Notes under the pieces: generated by a model | The model's database searches: none | The model's input: the letters and a program-made list of their open reading frames with translations, nothing else | What the model was told of the DNA's origin: nothing | Shown: positions 33,858-42,355 of the stretch, piece after piece | Layout: every line of letters begins with the position of its first letter | How positions within the stretch are numbered: the first letter of the stretch is position 1 | Program-made: the position numbers and the translations under genes | Assembly (NCBI RefSeq): GCF_003667825.1 | Contig: NZ_CP033043.1 | Span: forward strand, 1,981,501-2,045,500 | Reading direction: 5' to 3' | DNA: 64,000 nucleotides | From: Metabacillus litoralis | Lineage (GTDB): Bacteria; Bacillota; Bacilli; Bacillales; Bacillaceae

Positions 33858-34448
33858 TTAATATGTTTGTTGTTGATTACTATATAGTGCATTTGGTTGA
33901 TAGCTGTTAATCATTGTTTTTGTTGTTGTTTGGTCAAATGTTGGTACTTGGTAATAACCTCTTTGGTTCATGTAATTCCATGTTTCATATGCTTGATCTG
34001 CACAATTTTTTGACCCTTGAATCATCAATTCTCTTAGTTGAGAATCTGTAAATTCTAATGCAGCATGCATTTTCGTTACTGCAGAAGCTTTGTGAGTTCC
34101 AAGCATAGCAGACGATATATCTTTATCGTTTAATTGATTGATCGATGCGTTAGGTGATTCAGGTACACTATTTCTGTTCATACCGTAAGTTGGAGTTGCA
34201 CTAATGTTTGATTTTACAGTCGGAAGTGATCCAACATTTGCTTTTTGTTGAAGCGCATTTACAACAGCATTGTATTCATTCGTCATGAAAGAAAGCTGAT
34301 TTTGTAAAATGTTCTGTAAGTTTTGATCTTGACAATGTGGTTGTAAAAGCTGAAATTGATTAATTCCATTAACCATACAGCTTAATACTTCATGACATTC
34401 CATTAACTCATGAGCACCAATATTTACTGAATTCATTTGGCTTTGCAA
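33858..34448 (-). CDS. CotF-family spore coat-like protein
   Basis: A 196-aa protein with the ferritin-like CotF pattern: MNSVNIGAHELMECHEVLSCMVNGINQFQLLQPHCQDQNLQNIL in the first helix pair, and a second half (ISSAMLGTHKASAVTKMHAALEFTDSQLRELMIQGSKNCADQAYETWNYMNQRGYYQVP) ending in the YYQVP motif typical of CotF C-termini. A Gly/Asn/Ser linker separates the halves. The TTG start is chosen because AAGGAGG lies 8 bases upstream; an ATG follows four codons later. It probably forms a coat complex with the Gln-rich protein encoded next. Confidence 0.8.
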   Translation of the reverse strand: MQSQMNSVNIGAHELMECHEVLSCMVNGINQFQLLQPHCQDQNLQNILQNQLSFMTNEYNAVVNALQQKANVGSLPTVKSNISATPTYGMNRNSVPESPNASINQLNDKDISSAMLGTHKASAVTKMHAALEFTDSQLRELMIQGSKNCADQAYETWNYMNQRGYYQVPTFDQTTTKTMINSYQPNALYSNQQQTY

Positions 34449-34553
34449 GGTGTAATCCTCCTTAAATACATTTTTTGAAGCCAAATTTAAACTACCACTA
34501 TTGAGCGTAAATTATTCAACTAATTAGTAAAGGAATAATAGTTTGAACATAAA

Positions 34554-34579
34554 AAAATCCAGATTTTCATCTGGATTTT
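34554..34579. terminator. Intrinsic terminator after the 94-aa gene
   Basis: AAAATCCAGAT and ATCTGGATTTT arms around a 4-base loop, overlapping the stop codon of the 94-aa gene and preceded on the minus side by TTTTTTT. Confidence 0.8.
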
Positions 34580-34863
34580 CAAGAAAACTTGTATATAAAA
34601 TGTCCGTTCGGTTTTAGTTGAATGATTATTTTACCTTGGTTTTCAATTCTGCTCGTTAAATAAAAGTACAGCCCGTTCCACTCTAAAGACCAACCTTTAG
34701 GAGCACTTGCACGCAAATGCATTAATTGCATTTTGTAGATATCATATTTAAACGAAAAAGAAAATTGACCTTCAACGACTGCATACCATAACTCTTTTAA
34801 ATAATTTATCGCTTCAGCTGATTGCTGTGAACTAATGATTTCGTTTACTGTTCTATACTGCAC
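34579..34863 (-). CDS. Hypothetical protein, 94 aa
   Basis: Soluble protein with no signal peptide or membrane helix. The N-terminal half looks helical (VNEIISSQQSAEAINYLKELWYAVV); the second half is beta-rich and ends with WSLEWNGLYFYLTSRIENQGKIIIQLKPNGHFIYKFS. The start is a GTG with GAGGGG 7 bases upstream, and a terminator overlaps the stop, so it is a real single-gene unit. I do not recognise the family. It lies between coat-like and YitT genes. Confidence 0.7.
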   Translation of the reverse strand: MQYRTVNEIISSQQSAEAINYLKELWYAVVEGQFSFSFKYDIYKMQLMHLRASAPKGWSLEWNGLYFYLTSRIENQGKIIIQLKPNGHFIYKFS

Positions 34864-34951
34864 TATATTCCCCTCACTCTCTATCTACAAGATTAGATGA
34901 ATAAGAGAGAAAAAACTATGCTAAAATGTTTCCATTGTTTTATTTAATTCA

Positions 34952-35575
34952 TTAAGAAACATGACTATTTTCAATAGATTCTTCTTGGTCACGATCCATT
35001 TCCTTAATAGGTGATTTTTTATAACGTCCGATTATCGTACTCGCGATAAAAATACAAAAGATTGAGAGAATAGCTCTTTCCCAACCAACTAAAGCTAGTG
35101 CAAATAAGATAATAACAGAGTCACATACAAAAAGAACTAAACCTCTATTTAACCCGAATTTTTTATCAATATATAAGCCAAGTATATGAATTCCACCTAG
35201 TGAAGATCCGTTATTCAATACAAATGTCACACCAATGCCAATTAAAAGACCAGCAATAATAGCAGCAATAATCGTATTTATCTCAAAGACAGGAATAATG
35301 ATGTCAAACCATTCGCGAATTAGAGAAATCCCAGTAATTGATAATAAGCTTGAAATGGTAAACCACTTACCAAGTTCTTGAATAGAGATGATGAAGAAGG
35401 GCAGATTCACAATAAAAAACAGTGAACCCCAAGAGAAGGTTGTAAGATATGATAAAATAGTTGCAATTCCGGCAGTTCCGCCAAAGGTTAAATTATTATC
35501 TGATAATAATTTAATTCCTAACGAGGTTAAAACTAGACCAACTAAAACAAGAATCAGCTTTTTCGTTATATTCAT
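34952..35575 (-). CDS. YitT family membrane protein
   Basis: A 207-aa integral membrane protein with five to six helices: GLVLTSLGIKLLSDNNLTFGGTAGIATILSY, LFFIVNLPFFIISI and the helix-5 signature FVLNNGSSLGGIHILG. The length is shorter than YitT proteins with the C-terminal DUF2179 domain, which is missing here: the chain ends in a charged tail after residue 185. The family function is not established; members are thought to be transporters. The start is after GGGGGA; an earlier in-frame Met has no ribosome site. Confidence 0.83.
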   Translation of the reverse strand: MNITKKLILVLVGLVLTSLGIKLLSDNNLTFGGTAGIATILSYLTTFSWGSLFFIVNLPFFIISIQELGKWFTISSLLSITGISLIREWFDIIIPVFEINTIIAAIIAGLLIGIGVTFVLNNGSSLGGIHILGLYIDKKFGLNRGLVLFVCDSVIILFALALVGWERAILSIFCIFIASTIIGRYKKSPIKEMDRDQEESIENSHVS

Positions 35576-35681
35576 AAATATCCCCCGATCATTGTTATCC
35601 AATAATAACTTATCGCAAAGGATTGACAAGGTCAATGGCTTGAAAAGTATTCCGAATCTTACGTTTTTTCCGAACAAAAAA

Positions 35682-35730
35682 AGATCTTTTTTCTCGGGTA
35701 TAAAAATGCACCTCCCAAGAAAAAAGATCT
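35682..35730 (-). terminator. Intrinsic terminator of the 106-aa secreted protein gene
   Basis: AGATCTTTTTTCTTGGG and CCCGAGAAAAAAGATCT arms (one mismatch), loop of about 15 bases, then TTTTTTT on the minus strand. Confidence 0.85.
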
Positions 35731-35739
35731 ATTAAATGA

Positions 35740-36060
35740 TTAAAACATTGGGACAGGAGGGTCTATTGCTAGAACAGGTTGTCCATTTATTGTTAGCCAA
35801 ATATAATAATGATCAATTTCCATATCTAAGCGATTTTCTATTTTTTGAATGATATCTTCTTGTACTTGAAAGCTTATCGAAGCTGTTTTATCACCTAAAG
35901 GTATATTTTTCATACCAAATAGATCAGCAATATATCTGGCATCCTCATATGAAACTTCAACATACTGATCATATTCTGATAAGTATGCAGCTTGAACAGG
36001 AGAAAAGGTAAAAATGATGGCTAGAGAGATTGCTGTAAATAAAGTTAACACATATTTCAT
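35740..36060 (-). CDS. Small secreted protein of unknown function, 106 aa
   Basis: A signal peptide (MKYVLTLFTAISLAIIFTFSPVQAA, cleavage probably after AQA-like VQAA near residue 25) precedes an 80-residue mature part rich in acidic and aromatic residues (EVSYEDARYIADLFGMKNIPL, ENRLDMEIDHYYIWLTINGQPVLAI). It is likely exported; no lipobox or membrane anchor. The ATG after GGAGGTGATAAAG is used. It lies 31 bases downstream of the cupin-HD-GYP gene and may be co-transcribed. I do not recognise the family. Confidence 0.72.
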   Translation of the reverse strand: MKYVLTLFTAISLAIIFTFSPVQAAYLSEYDQYVEVSYEDARYIADLFGMKNIPLGDKTASISFQVQEDIIQKIENRLDMEIDHYYIWLTINGQPVLAIDPPVPMF

Positions 36061-36091
36061 CTTTATCACCTCCTTTTATAGCTGTAAATGA

Positions 36092-36988
36092 TTATAGCTG
36101 TAAATGAGCAAACACATCTACAATTTCAGGATGATAAAGAGTACCTTTGTTTTTCTTTATTTCACGAACTGCTTCTTCCTTTGAACGAGCTTTTTGATAT
36201 GATCGATCACTAGTAATGGCATCATATGCATCAACCACTGATATAATTGAAGCTTTAATATCAATCTCTTCCTTAGATAATCCATATGGATACCCTTTTC
36301 CATCGAAACGCTCATGATGCTGCTCAACAATTTTACCGGCATTTACTAATATCGGCAATTTTGTTTCTTCCAATATCATTCTTCCATAAATTGTGTGCTT
36401 CATCATAATTTCCCACTCATCGGCAGTTAGTTTCCCTGGTTTTTGAAGAATGTTCAGTGGTATTCTTACTTTTCCAACATCATGAAAAAAAGAAGCCATG
36501 TTCAGTTGTAATAAGTCGTTTGAATTTAAACCTATTTTTTCTCCAACCTTCATAGCCAGGTTTGCAATTCTTGCACAATGATCCCCTGTATATCCATCTT
36601 TTTCCTCTATAGAAACGGCAAGATTAGCCAATTGTCTTGATACCTGACTATAGCGATGAAAAATAGGCTGCGACGTAACATAGATAAATTCAGTAGGACC
36701 AATAGATTGGAATACATAATGCTTAGTAATTGGCGAACGGTAAAAAGAATCACCGGCTTTATAGGTTTTAAAGCTACCATCATCCATTTGTAGCCTTAAT
36801 TGACCTACAATTACAAACAAATACTCGAGTGCATGCCAGCCAGCTTCAGGTTCAAGCGCCCATCTTGTATTAGGTTCTAGCTGATGGTGAATAATTTCCG
36901 TTTGATCTCCTGATGCAAGCAGTGAAATGGTTAAGCCCTTCATCTGAACCGACTCGATGAAGTCATTTTTATTTGCGAATTCAGTCAT
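36092..36988 (-). CDS. Cupin-HD-GYP domain protein (putative cyclic-di-GMP phosphodiesterase)
   Basis: A 298-aa protein with two domains. Residues 20-100 are a cupin-like beta barrel (EPEAGWHALEYLFVIVGQLRL, YKAGDSFYRSPITKHYVFQ). Residues 120-298 are an HD-GYP domain with HCARIA, HDVGKVRIP, HHERFDGKGYPYGL (the GYP motif) and DAYDAITSDRSY. All metal-binding His and Asp of the HD site are present, so cyclic-di-GMP hydrolysis is plausible. A cupin as N-terminal sensor is unusual; it could bind a small ligand and set the activity. It is a single promoter-proximal gene with AAGGTGAGG before the ATG. Confidence 0.85.
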   Translation of the reverse strand: MTEFANKNDFIESVQMKGLTISLLASGDQTEIIHHQLEPNTRWALEPEAGWHALEYLFVIVGQLRLQMDDGSFKTYKAGDSFYRSPITKHYVFQSIGPTEFIYVTSQPIFHRYSQVSRQLANLAVSIEEKDGYTGDHCARIANLAMKVGEKIGLNSNDLLQLNMASFFHDVGKVRIPLNILQKPGKLTADEWEIMMKHTIYGRMILEETKLPILVNAGKIVEQHHERFDGKGYPYGLSKEEIDIKASIISVVDAYDAITSDRSYQKARSKEEAVREIKKNKGTLYHPEIVDVFAHLQL

Positions 36989-37185
36989 AGAAACCTCACC
37001 TTAGAATTAATTTAACTAACCTATTATAATGAATATCTTTCAAATAAAATAGATAGTTTTCCTAAGATGAAGATAGTACCAATTTAGGGATTATCTCCTA
37101 ACAATAGTTTAATTCATGAACGAAAATTTTCAACGTTCATACTTGTTCTACGACTAAAATCGACAAAGGTTCAAAAAACCCAAAT

Positions 37186-37216
37186 GAAGCAGGGAACTCT
37201 ATATGTCCCCTGCTTC
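37186..37216 (-). terminator. Intrinsic terminator of the cyclophilin gene
   Basis: GAAGCAGGG and CCCTGCTTC arms, followed on the minus strand by ATTTGGGTTTTTT. Confidence 0.75.
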
Positions 37217-37222
37217 TTCTGG

Positions 37223-37864
37223 CTACTCTATTTTTTCCGGTTCTGGAAATTCAACCCCAAATGTTTCAACTGTAACTTGCTTAATTTTTTGATCTTCAAG
37301 AGGCTTGTCCTGATTATCCTTTTCCACATTTACGATCTTATCGACTGCGTCCATTCCTTCTGTTACTTTACCGAATGCAGCATACTCACCATCCAAATGT
37401 GTAGCTTCAGCAACCATAATAAAGAATTGAGAACCTGCTGAATCGGGGTCTTGAGATCTCGCCATTGAAAGAACACCTCTTTCATGGTTTAACTCATTGT
37501 CAACTCCATTAGATTCAAACTCACCTTTAATTGCATAACCAGGTCCACCAGTACCTCGACCTTCAGGGTCTCCTCCTTGAATCATAAAACCTGGTATCAC
37601 CCGATGAAAGATAAGTCCATCATAAAAGCCTGATTCAGCAAGGGAAATAAAATTATTTACCGTATTTGGAGCAATATTTGGATATAACTCCACCTTAATC
37701 GTATCATTATTCTCCATTGTAATAGTAGCAATTGGATTGTCTTCAATTTCTTGTGCTGGTTGTTTTACATCATCCTTATCAGGTTGACTTTGTTCATTTG
37801 TACCACAGCCACCAACAATGAGCATGACTAAAAAGATAATACTTAATACACTTTTAATTTTCAT
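37223..37864 (-). CDS. Cyclophilin-type peptidyl-prolyl isomerase lipoprotein
   Basis: A 213-aa extracellular lipoprotein. The signal peptide ends in the lipobox VGGC (Cys20), followed by an acidic linker to about residue 45, then a compact prokaryotic cyclophilin domain: NNFISLAESGFYDGLIFHRVIPGFMIQGGDPEGRGTGGPGYAI, RGVLSMARSQDPDSAGSQFFIM and AAFGKVTEGMDAVDKI. The catalytic Arg (FHRVIPGFMIQGG) and other active-site residues are intact. It should assist folding of secreted proteins at the outer membrane face. Single-gene unit with AAAGGAGAAG before the start. Confidence 0.92.
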   Translation of the reverse strand: MKIKSVLSIIFLVMLIVGGCGTNEQSQPDKDDVKQPAQEIEDNPIATITMENNDTIKVELYPNIAPNTVNNFISLAESGFYDGLIFHRVIPGFMIQGGDPEGRGTGGPGYAIKGEFESNGVDNELNHERGVLSMARSQDPDSAGSQFFIMVAEATHLDGEYAAFGKVTEGMDAVDKIVNVEKDNQDKPLEDQKIKQVTVETFGVEFPEPEKIE

Positions 37865-37974
37865 GACCTTCTCCTTTCAACATATATGTACTTTTCTAAC
37901 CCACATCACTTTATATATAGACTTCATCTATGTTACGGTAAAAGTATACAGTAAAGGAACAGGTGGTGTCTAAC

Positions 37975-39888
37975 TTGGTATATACAGAATTAAAGCATCT
38001 TTTGAAAGATTACTACCCATTTACATTGTTAACAGATTTTCAGTTACAAGAAATGACCGATAAAGCTACACAAGCGACCTTTGCTCAAAATGAATTTATT
38101 TTTCACGAAGATGAAGATGCTGATCATATTGATATCTATTTTTTAGTATCTGGGCTAGCGAAAAATATTTTACATCAATCAAATGGAAAGCAGTTATCAC
38201 TACGTTACTATTATCCTGGAGACATTATTGGATTAATGGTTATGTTCACAAGTGGTGAGTTAGAGTTTTCTGTTCAAGCATTAGAAGATTGTACGGTTTT
38301 CAAGCTGAACAAGCGTCATTTTTTTGAAATTATGACCCGAAACAACGATTTTTCAAAGGTCATTTGGGAAAGTATTGGAGAAAGAACAAAGTCCTTATAT
38401 GATGAGATGAAAAACAAAGCAACCCATGATGACGAGGAAAATGTACACTTATTAAAAACACGTGTGAAAACACTAATGAATCAACCTATTCTTATTCAAC
38501 CTCACCTTACAATGGATAAAGCAGCACAGCTTTTAGATGAGAAGAATGTTTCAGGATTAATTGTGAATGATGAACAATTAAAAATGAAAGGAATTATCAC
38601 CAATAAGGAAATATTAAAATATGCATCCCAGCCATCTTCCTCTAATTTAGTTTCAGACTGGATGAACAAGCAGCCATATTATGTTGAGGCTGATGCGTTT
38701 GCATTTGAAGCTCTTTCTTATATTAAAAATAAAGCAAATGAGTTTATTCCTGTTATTCATAATGGGAGTGCGATCGGAGTATTAACCAGTCGTTCATTCC
38801 TTAATCTTGAAAATTCCAGCTACTTAGATTTAACCTATAATGTAAAAAATTCAAGATCAATTAATACTCTCTTACAGCAAAGTTCTTTAGTGAATACTAC
38901 GTTACAATCGTTTGTTCAAGAGCTTGTTGAAAAGGAAAGTTACGCTTATGAAGTATCTGAAGTAATCACAAATCATAATGATAATATTCATAGACAAATT
39001 ATTAAACTAGCAGAAAATGAGATGAAAGCAGAGGGCTATGGAACTCCGCCAATTAACTACTGTTTTATCATAATGGGAAGTCAAGCACGACACGAACAAG
39101 GATTTCACACAGACCAAGATAATGGTGTTATTTTAACAAATTATTATCACCTACCTAATCGTTCTAACATTGATGAATATTTTAAAAAATTCACTCAAAA
39201 AATTAATCATTATTTAAGTTTAGCTGGTTTCCCTGAATGTACAGGTGGAATTATGGCGAAAGAGTCTAAATGGAGAAAGTCTTTATCAGAATGGAAAAGA
39301 GAAATTCAAACATGGAAAGATGAACTTGATGCTCAAGAAATTCAAAATTTCACGATGTTTTATGATTTTAGACCAATTTTTGGTGATTTTTCCCTTGCTG
39401 AAGAAATAAGAGACTTTCTTACAAACAAAGCTAAAAAGTCAAAAACCTTACAACAATTATTAATGAAGGATGCTCTTCGATTTAAGATTCCTGCACATCC
39501 TCTAGGTATTATAAATTTAAAGCAAAAAAACAAAAAAATTAATGTTAAAAAGACAGGATTAACACAAATTATTTACTCAACAAGAATTAATGCCATTAAA
39601 TATGGAGTCAATGAGGTAAGCACGGTGAAACGTCTTAATGAATTAAGAAAAGTTCAAGCCATGCATCCACGTGATGTTGAAAATGCTAAAACAGCACTTC
39701 ACTATTTACATTATTTTCGATTGCAGCAAAACCTTAATCAGCTTGAAAACAATCAAGATGTTTCAAATGAAATTAATGTGTATGAGCTTTCAAAAGAGGA
39801 TCGAATAAAGCTAAAGGAAGCACTGCAGGTTGCTCATCGTATGCAGCAAGTAACCAAGATTAGCTTTAATCGAAATCGGGTGGTGTAG
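37975..39888 (+). CDS. cNMP-binding / CBS / DUF294 nucleotidyltransferase-like protein
   Basis: A 637-aa cytoplasmic protein with four parts: a cyclic-nucleotide-binding fold (residues 20-130), two CBS motifs (about 155-275), a DUF294 nucleotidyltransferase-like domain with the motif GSQARHEQGFHTDQDNGVI (about 365-385) and a C-terminal helical DUF294 domain. This composition is typical of predicted signal-responsive transferases of the GlnD-like group; no activity is proven. The TTG 8 bases after AGGTGG is taken as start; a GTG four codons earlier overlaps that site. The downstream exonuclease starts 7 bases after its stop, a pairing seen in other bacteria. Confidence 0.82.
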   Translation: MVYTELKHLLKDYYPFTLLTDFQLQEMTDKATQATFAQNEFIFHEDEDADHIDIYFLVSGLAKNILHQSNGKQLSLRYYYPGDIIGLMVMFTSGELEFSVQALEDCTVFKLNKRHFFEIMTRNNDFSKVIWESIGERTKSLYDEMKNKATHDDEENVHLLKTRVKTLMNQPILIQPHLTMDKAAQLLDEKNVSGLIVNDEQLKMKGIITNKEILKYASQPSSSNLVSDWMNKQPYYVEADAFAFEALSYIKNKANEFIPVIHNGSAIGVLTSRSFLNLENSSYLDLTYNVKNSRSINTLLQQSSLVNTTLQSFVQELVEKESYAYEVSEVITNHNDNIHRQIIKLAENEMKAEGYGTPPINYCFIIMGSQARHEQGFHTDQDNGVILTNYYHLPNRSNIDEYFKKFTQKINHYLSLAGFPECTGGIMAKESKWRKSLSEWKREIQTWKDELDAQEIQNFTMFYDFRPIFGDFSLAEEIRDFLTNKAKKSKTLQQLLMKDALRFKIPAHPLGIINLKQKNKKINVKKTGLTQIIYSTRINAIKYGVNEVSTVKRLNELRKVQAMHPRDVENAKTALHYLHYFRLQQNLNQLENNQDVSNEINVYELSKEDRIKLKEALQVAHRMQQVTKISFNRNRVV

Positions 39889-39894
39889 AACAGT

Positions 39895-40644
39895 TTGCCA
39901 GATGATATAAAGATATTAAAATATTTATTTTGGGATCAATTATTCTTTAAACACCGTATGAACAAAATGGTTCAGCTTCCAGAATATGATCATGCCCTTA
40001 CTTCAACTGAACAATTTTTAGAAAGTCAGAAAGGATTAATGAATAAAGATTTAAGCTCCTGTACGTTTACAATTTTTGATCTTGAAACAACTGGATTTTT
40101 TCCAAACATGGGGGATGAAATTATTTCAATCGGGGCAATTAAAGTAAAAAACTTTGAAATATTATATGATGAGGCATTTTATACGATTATGAAACCAATT
40201 AATAAAATTCCGAAAACAGTTGAAGAACTAACAGGATTATCGGGAGAGATCTTAACAAAAGCCGAATCATTTCCTGTTGGCATAAGTAAATTTCTTGACT
40301 ATTGCAAAGGAAGTATTTTGGTTGCCCACCCTGCTACATTCGATATAGAGTTTATGAAAACAGTTCTTAATCAATGGAATTTTCCGGATTTCTCAGTGGA
40401 TTTTCTTGACTCCCATTTGATCGCAAATGACTTATTTACAGAAGAAAGAAATTATTTAGATAATCTCATAGAGCGTTTTAATATATCAGAGCGCGAACGA
40501 CATCATGCTTTAAATGACGCTGTTATGACCGCTAATGTTTTTATCAAACTTCTACAGCATTATGATCATTCCGTTATAAGAAACCCAAAACAATTATTAG
40601 ATAAAATCGAAGAAAACGATACAGTTAATGAGGGTTACTCTTAA
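39895..40644 (+). CDS. DEDDh 3'-5' exonuclease (DnaQ-like)
   Basis: A 249-aa exonuclease domain protein with all DEDDh motifs: Exo I FDLETTG (Asp-x-Glu), Exo II VAHPATFDIEFM and Exo III HHALNDAVMTA (His and Asp). About 60 residues precede the domain. It may trim nucleic-acid 3' ends in repair or RNA turnover. The start is a TTG reached 7 bases after the stop of the cNMP/CBS/DUF294 gene, with GGTGG in that gene's last codons as ribosome site, so translation is coupled. A strong terminator follows. Confidence 0.87.
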   Translation: MPDDIKILKYLFWDQLFFKHRMNKMVQLPEYDHALTSTEQFLESQKGLMNKDLSSCTFTIFDLETTGFFPNMGDEIISIGAIKVKNFEILYDEAFYTIMKPINKIPKTVEELTGLSGEILTKAESFPVGISKFLDYCKGSILVAHPATFDIEFMKTVLNQWNFPDFSVDFLDSHLIANDLFTEERNYLDNLIERFNISERERHHALNDAVMTANVFIKLLQHYDHSVIRNPKQLLDKIEENDTVNEGYS

Positions 40645-40655
40645 AAAGAGCATTG

Positions 40656-40686
40656 AAAAAGGTGTGGCAAATTGCCACACCTTTTT
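40656..40686. terminator. Bidirectional terminator after the exonuclease gene
   Basis: AAAAAGGTGTGGCAA and TTGCCACACCTTTTT form a nearly loopless stem between convergent genes. Confidence 0.88.
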
Positions 40687-40691
40687 GTTGT

Positions 40692-40946
40692 TTATATTTT
40701 TTTGAAAATAGCAGCTTGTGACGTTATTTCTCCTGCTTGATAATTAGTAATATGTGAGAATTTGTAGACACATCCGTATCCATCAATATCAAATAATGTC
40801 ATTTCCATAAAATCTTGTGGTAGTTCGTGTAAATGCTTCAAAAGAATTTCATTTTCAGAGTAAAATTGTAAATCCCCCTCCTGTAAGTAGTGGACGAAAG
40901 GATTTGTTTCTAGACGTTTTTCTAAAGGAATGTTGTAAAAATTCAT
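40692..40946 (-). CDS. Hypothetical protein, 84 aa
   Basis: Small soluble protein with no signal peptide. It reads MNFYNIPLEKRLETNPFVH and ends in YQAGEITSQAAIFKKI; the middle (LPQDFMEMTLFDIDGYGCVYKF) is beta-like. Start with AGGTGCTTTAA ahead of the ATG and a bidirectional terminator at the end support a real gene. I do not recognise a family or see a partner gene. Confidence 0.7.
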   Translation of the reverse strand: MNFYNIPLEKRLETNPFVHYLQEGDLQFYSENEILLKHLHELPQDFMEMTLFDIDGYGCVYKFSHITNYQAGEITSQAAIFKKI

Positions 40947-41200
40947 TTAAAGCACCTCACCTTTTTATTTTCTTTGTTTTCTGTATTTTCTGATTATTTA
41001 TATAATACACCAAAACTTCTCGTTTGAAAACTATTTTTTAAAAATTATTATTATTTTTTCTTGTCATATTATGACTATAGTAAAATCTCAAAATCTTTTC
41101 CATTTATTATCATACCACCACTCCCCTTTTCTCAAGGATATAAGCAAATGATACCAATTACCAAAGAGAATATTCATGTTAAAATGTGATGGAGGATGTG
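40947..41200. other. AT-rich intergenic region
   Basis: 254 bases between divergent genes. It is very AT-rich with poly-A/T runs at 41030-41060 and must carry both promoters, but none stands out. No small gene with a ribosome site was seen. Confidence 0.4.
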
Positions 41201-42199
41201 ATGATTTTGAAAAAATTTATAGTTTTTTTTATTATATTACTATTATCATTGCCTATTCTTGTTAGTTTTACTTCAGGCAGTACGGTTGGGGCCTATTCAT
41301 CCTTTCTGTCTCCAGAAGGTATTCAATTTGTTAGTTATTCCCATGAATGGGACGAGCATAAATTAATAGATTTATATAAGGAACTTAAACAAAACAAGTA
41401 TGGAGAAGAAATAAATATGCTTCAAGAAATTAGGGTTGTGGCAGGAAATCATTCCTCAGGAGATACAAAGGGCAGCTACCATCCAACATCAAAGACAATT
41501 GTACTTTATCAAGGTGACAAGTATCGTGAACCTGATGATTATCGAGAAACATTGTCACACGAATATGGCCATCATTTTGCTTATTATTATTTTCCATCCC
41601 ACCACCTCCCTTTTTCTAAGTGGCAAAAGTTAAGAGGCATAAACATTGCCCAGCTGCGATGGGATGCGTTTTGGAACTATGAAGAGAAAAATCATTCTTT
41701 CTATCCGCAAGAAATTATTGCAGATGATTACGTACTTTTATATGGTGCAACAAATTATGTTAATTCAAAAGATGTTTATAGTAATGAAGCCTTTTACCTC
41801 CGAACACAACATGAAAATCAGCAACTTCCAAATGTGTTAGAAAATAAAGAACTTCTAGCTTATTTAGAAGAAGAAAGCGGAGTTGCTATTGATAAAGAGC
41901 GCCTTATCCAAACACCATTTTTCACAAATATTGAAGATGACAAAATAAGCTTTTCTGTCTCCGAAAAGACGAACATTGCTTATAGATTAAATATAGAACT
42001 TTTTAGTCCATCTAGCGACCAACAAACGGTAGAGCTCTATAAGATTACAGATAATAAAGACAATGAGATCGAATTTTCTTTAGATGATGTTGGCCTCGGG
42101 CGCTTTTCAGATTTTGAATCTGCCATTATATCAATTGATGTTGTGGATTTAACAACTTCGATTGGATTTGAGACAAAGGAGACAACATTGAACTTTTAA
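41201..42199 (+). CDS. Secreted HExxH metalloprotease-like protein
   Basis: A 332-aa protein with an N-terminal membrane/signal segment (ILKKFIVFFIILLLSLPILVSF). It carries the zinc motif SHEYGHHFAYY near residue 110 and a downstream Glu in QEIIADDYVLLYG that could be the third ligand, i.e. gluzincin-like. The C-terminal 80 residues look like a beta domain (EDDKISFSVSEKTNIAYRLNIELFSP). It is probably extracellular or membrane-attached. The family is not recognised with certainty and no substrate is apparent. Start chosen after GGAGGATGTG. Terminator at 42279-42314. Confidence 0.75.
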   Translation: MILKKFIVFFIILLLSLPILVSFTSGSTVGAYSSFLSPEGIQFVSYSHEWDEHKLIDLYKELKQNKYGEEINMLQEIRVVAGNHSSGDTKGSYHPTSKTIVLYQGDKYREPDDYRETLSHEYGHHFAYYYFPSHHLPFSKWQKLRGINIAQLRWDAFWNYEEKNHSFYPQEIIADDYVLLYGATNYVNSKDVYSNEAFYLRTQHENQQLPNVLENKELLAYLEEESGVAIDKERLIQTPFFTNIEDDKISFSVSEKTNIAYRLNIELFSPSSDQQTVELYKITDNKDNEIEFSLDDVGLGRFSDFESAIISIDVVDLTTSIGFETKETTLNF

Positions 42200-42278
42200 A
42201 AGATAAAAGAGGAATGGGATACTGTTATCCTAACACACTATATGTATGGCTAATTACATTGTTTTCTAATCCAATTAT

Positions 42279-42314
42279 AATAATGGTCCAGTATTGACGA
42301 ACTGGACCATTATT
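42279..42314. terminator. Intrinsic terminator after the metalloprotease-like gene
   Basis: AATAATGGTCCAGT and ACTGGACCATTATT arms with an 8-base loop, then TTTG on the plus strand. Confidence 0.8.
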
Positions 42315-42355
42315 TGTATGTGAAAACCATATGTGTATCGTTTTATAATGAAAGT

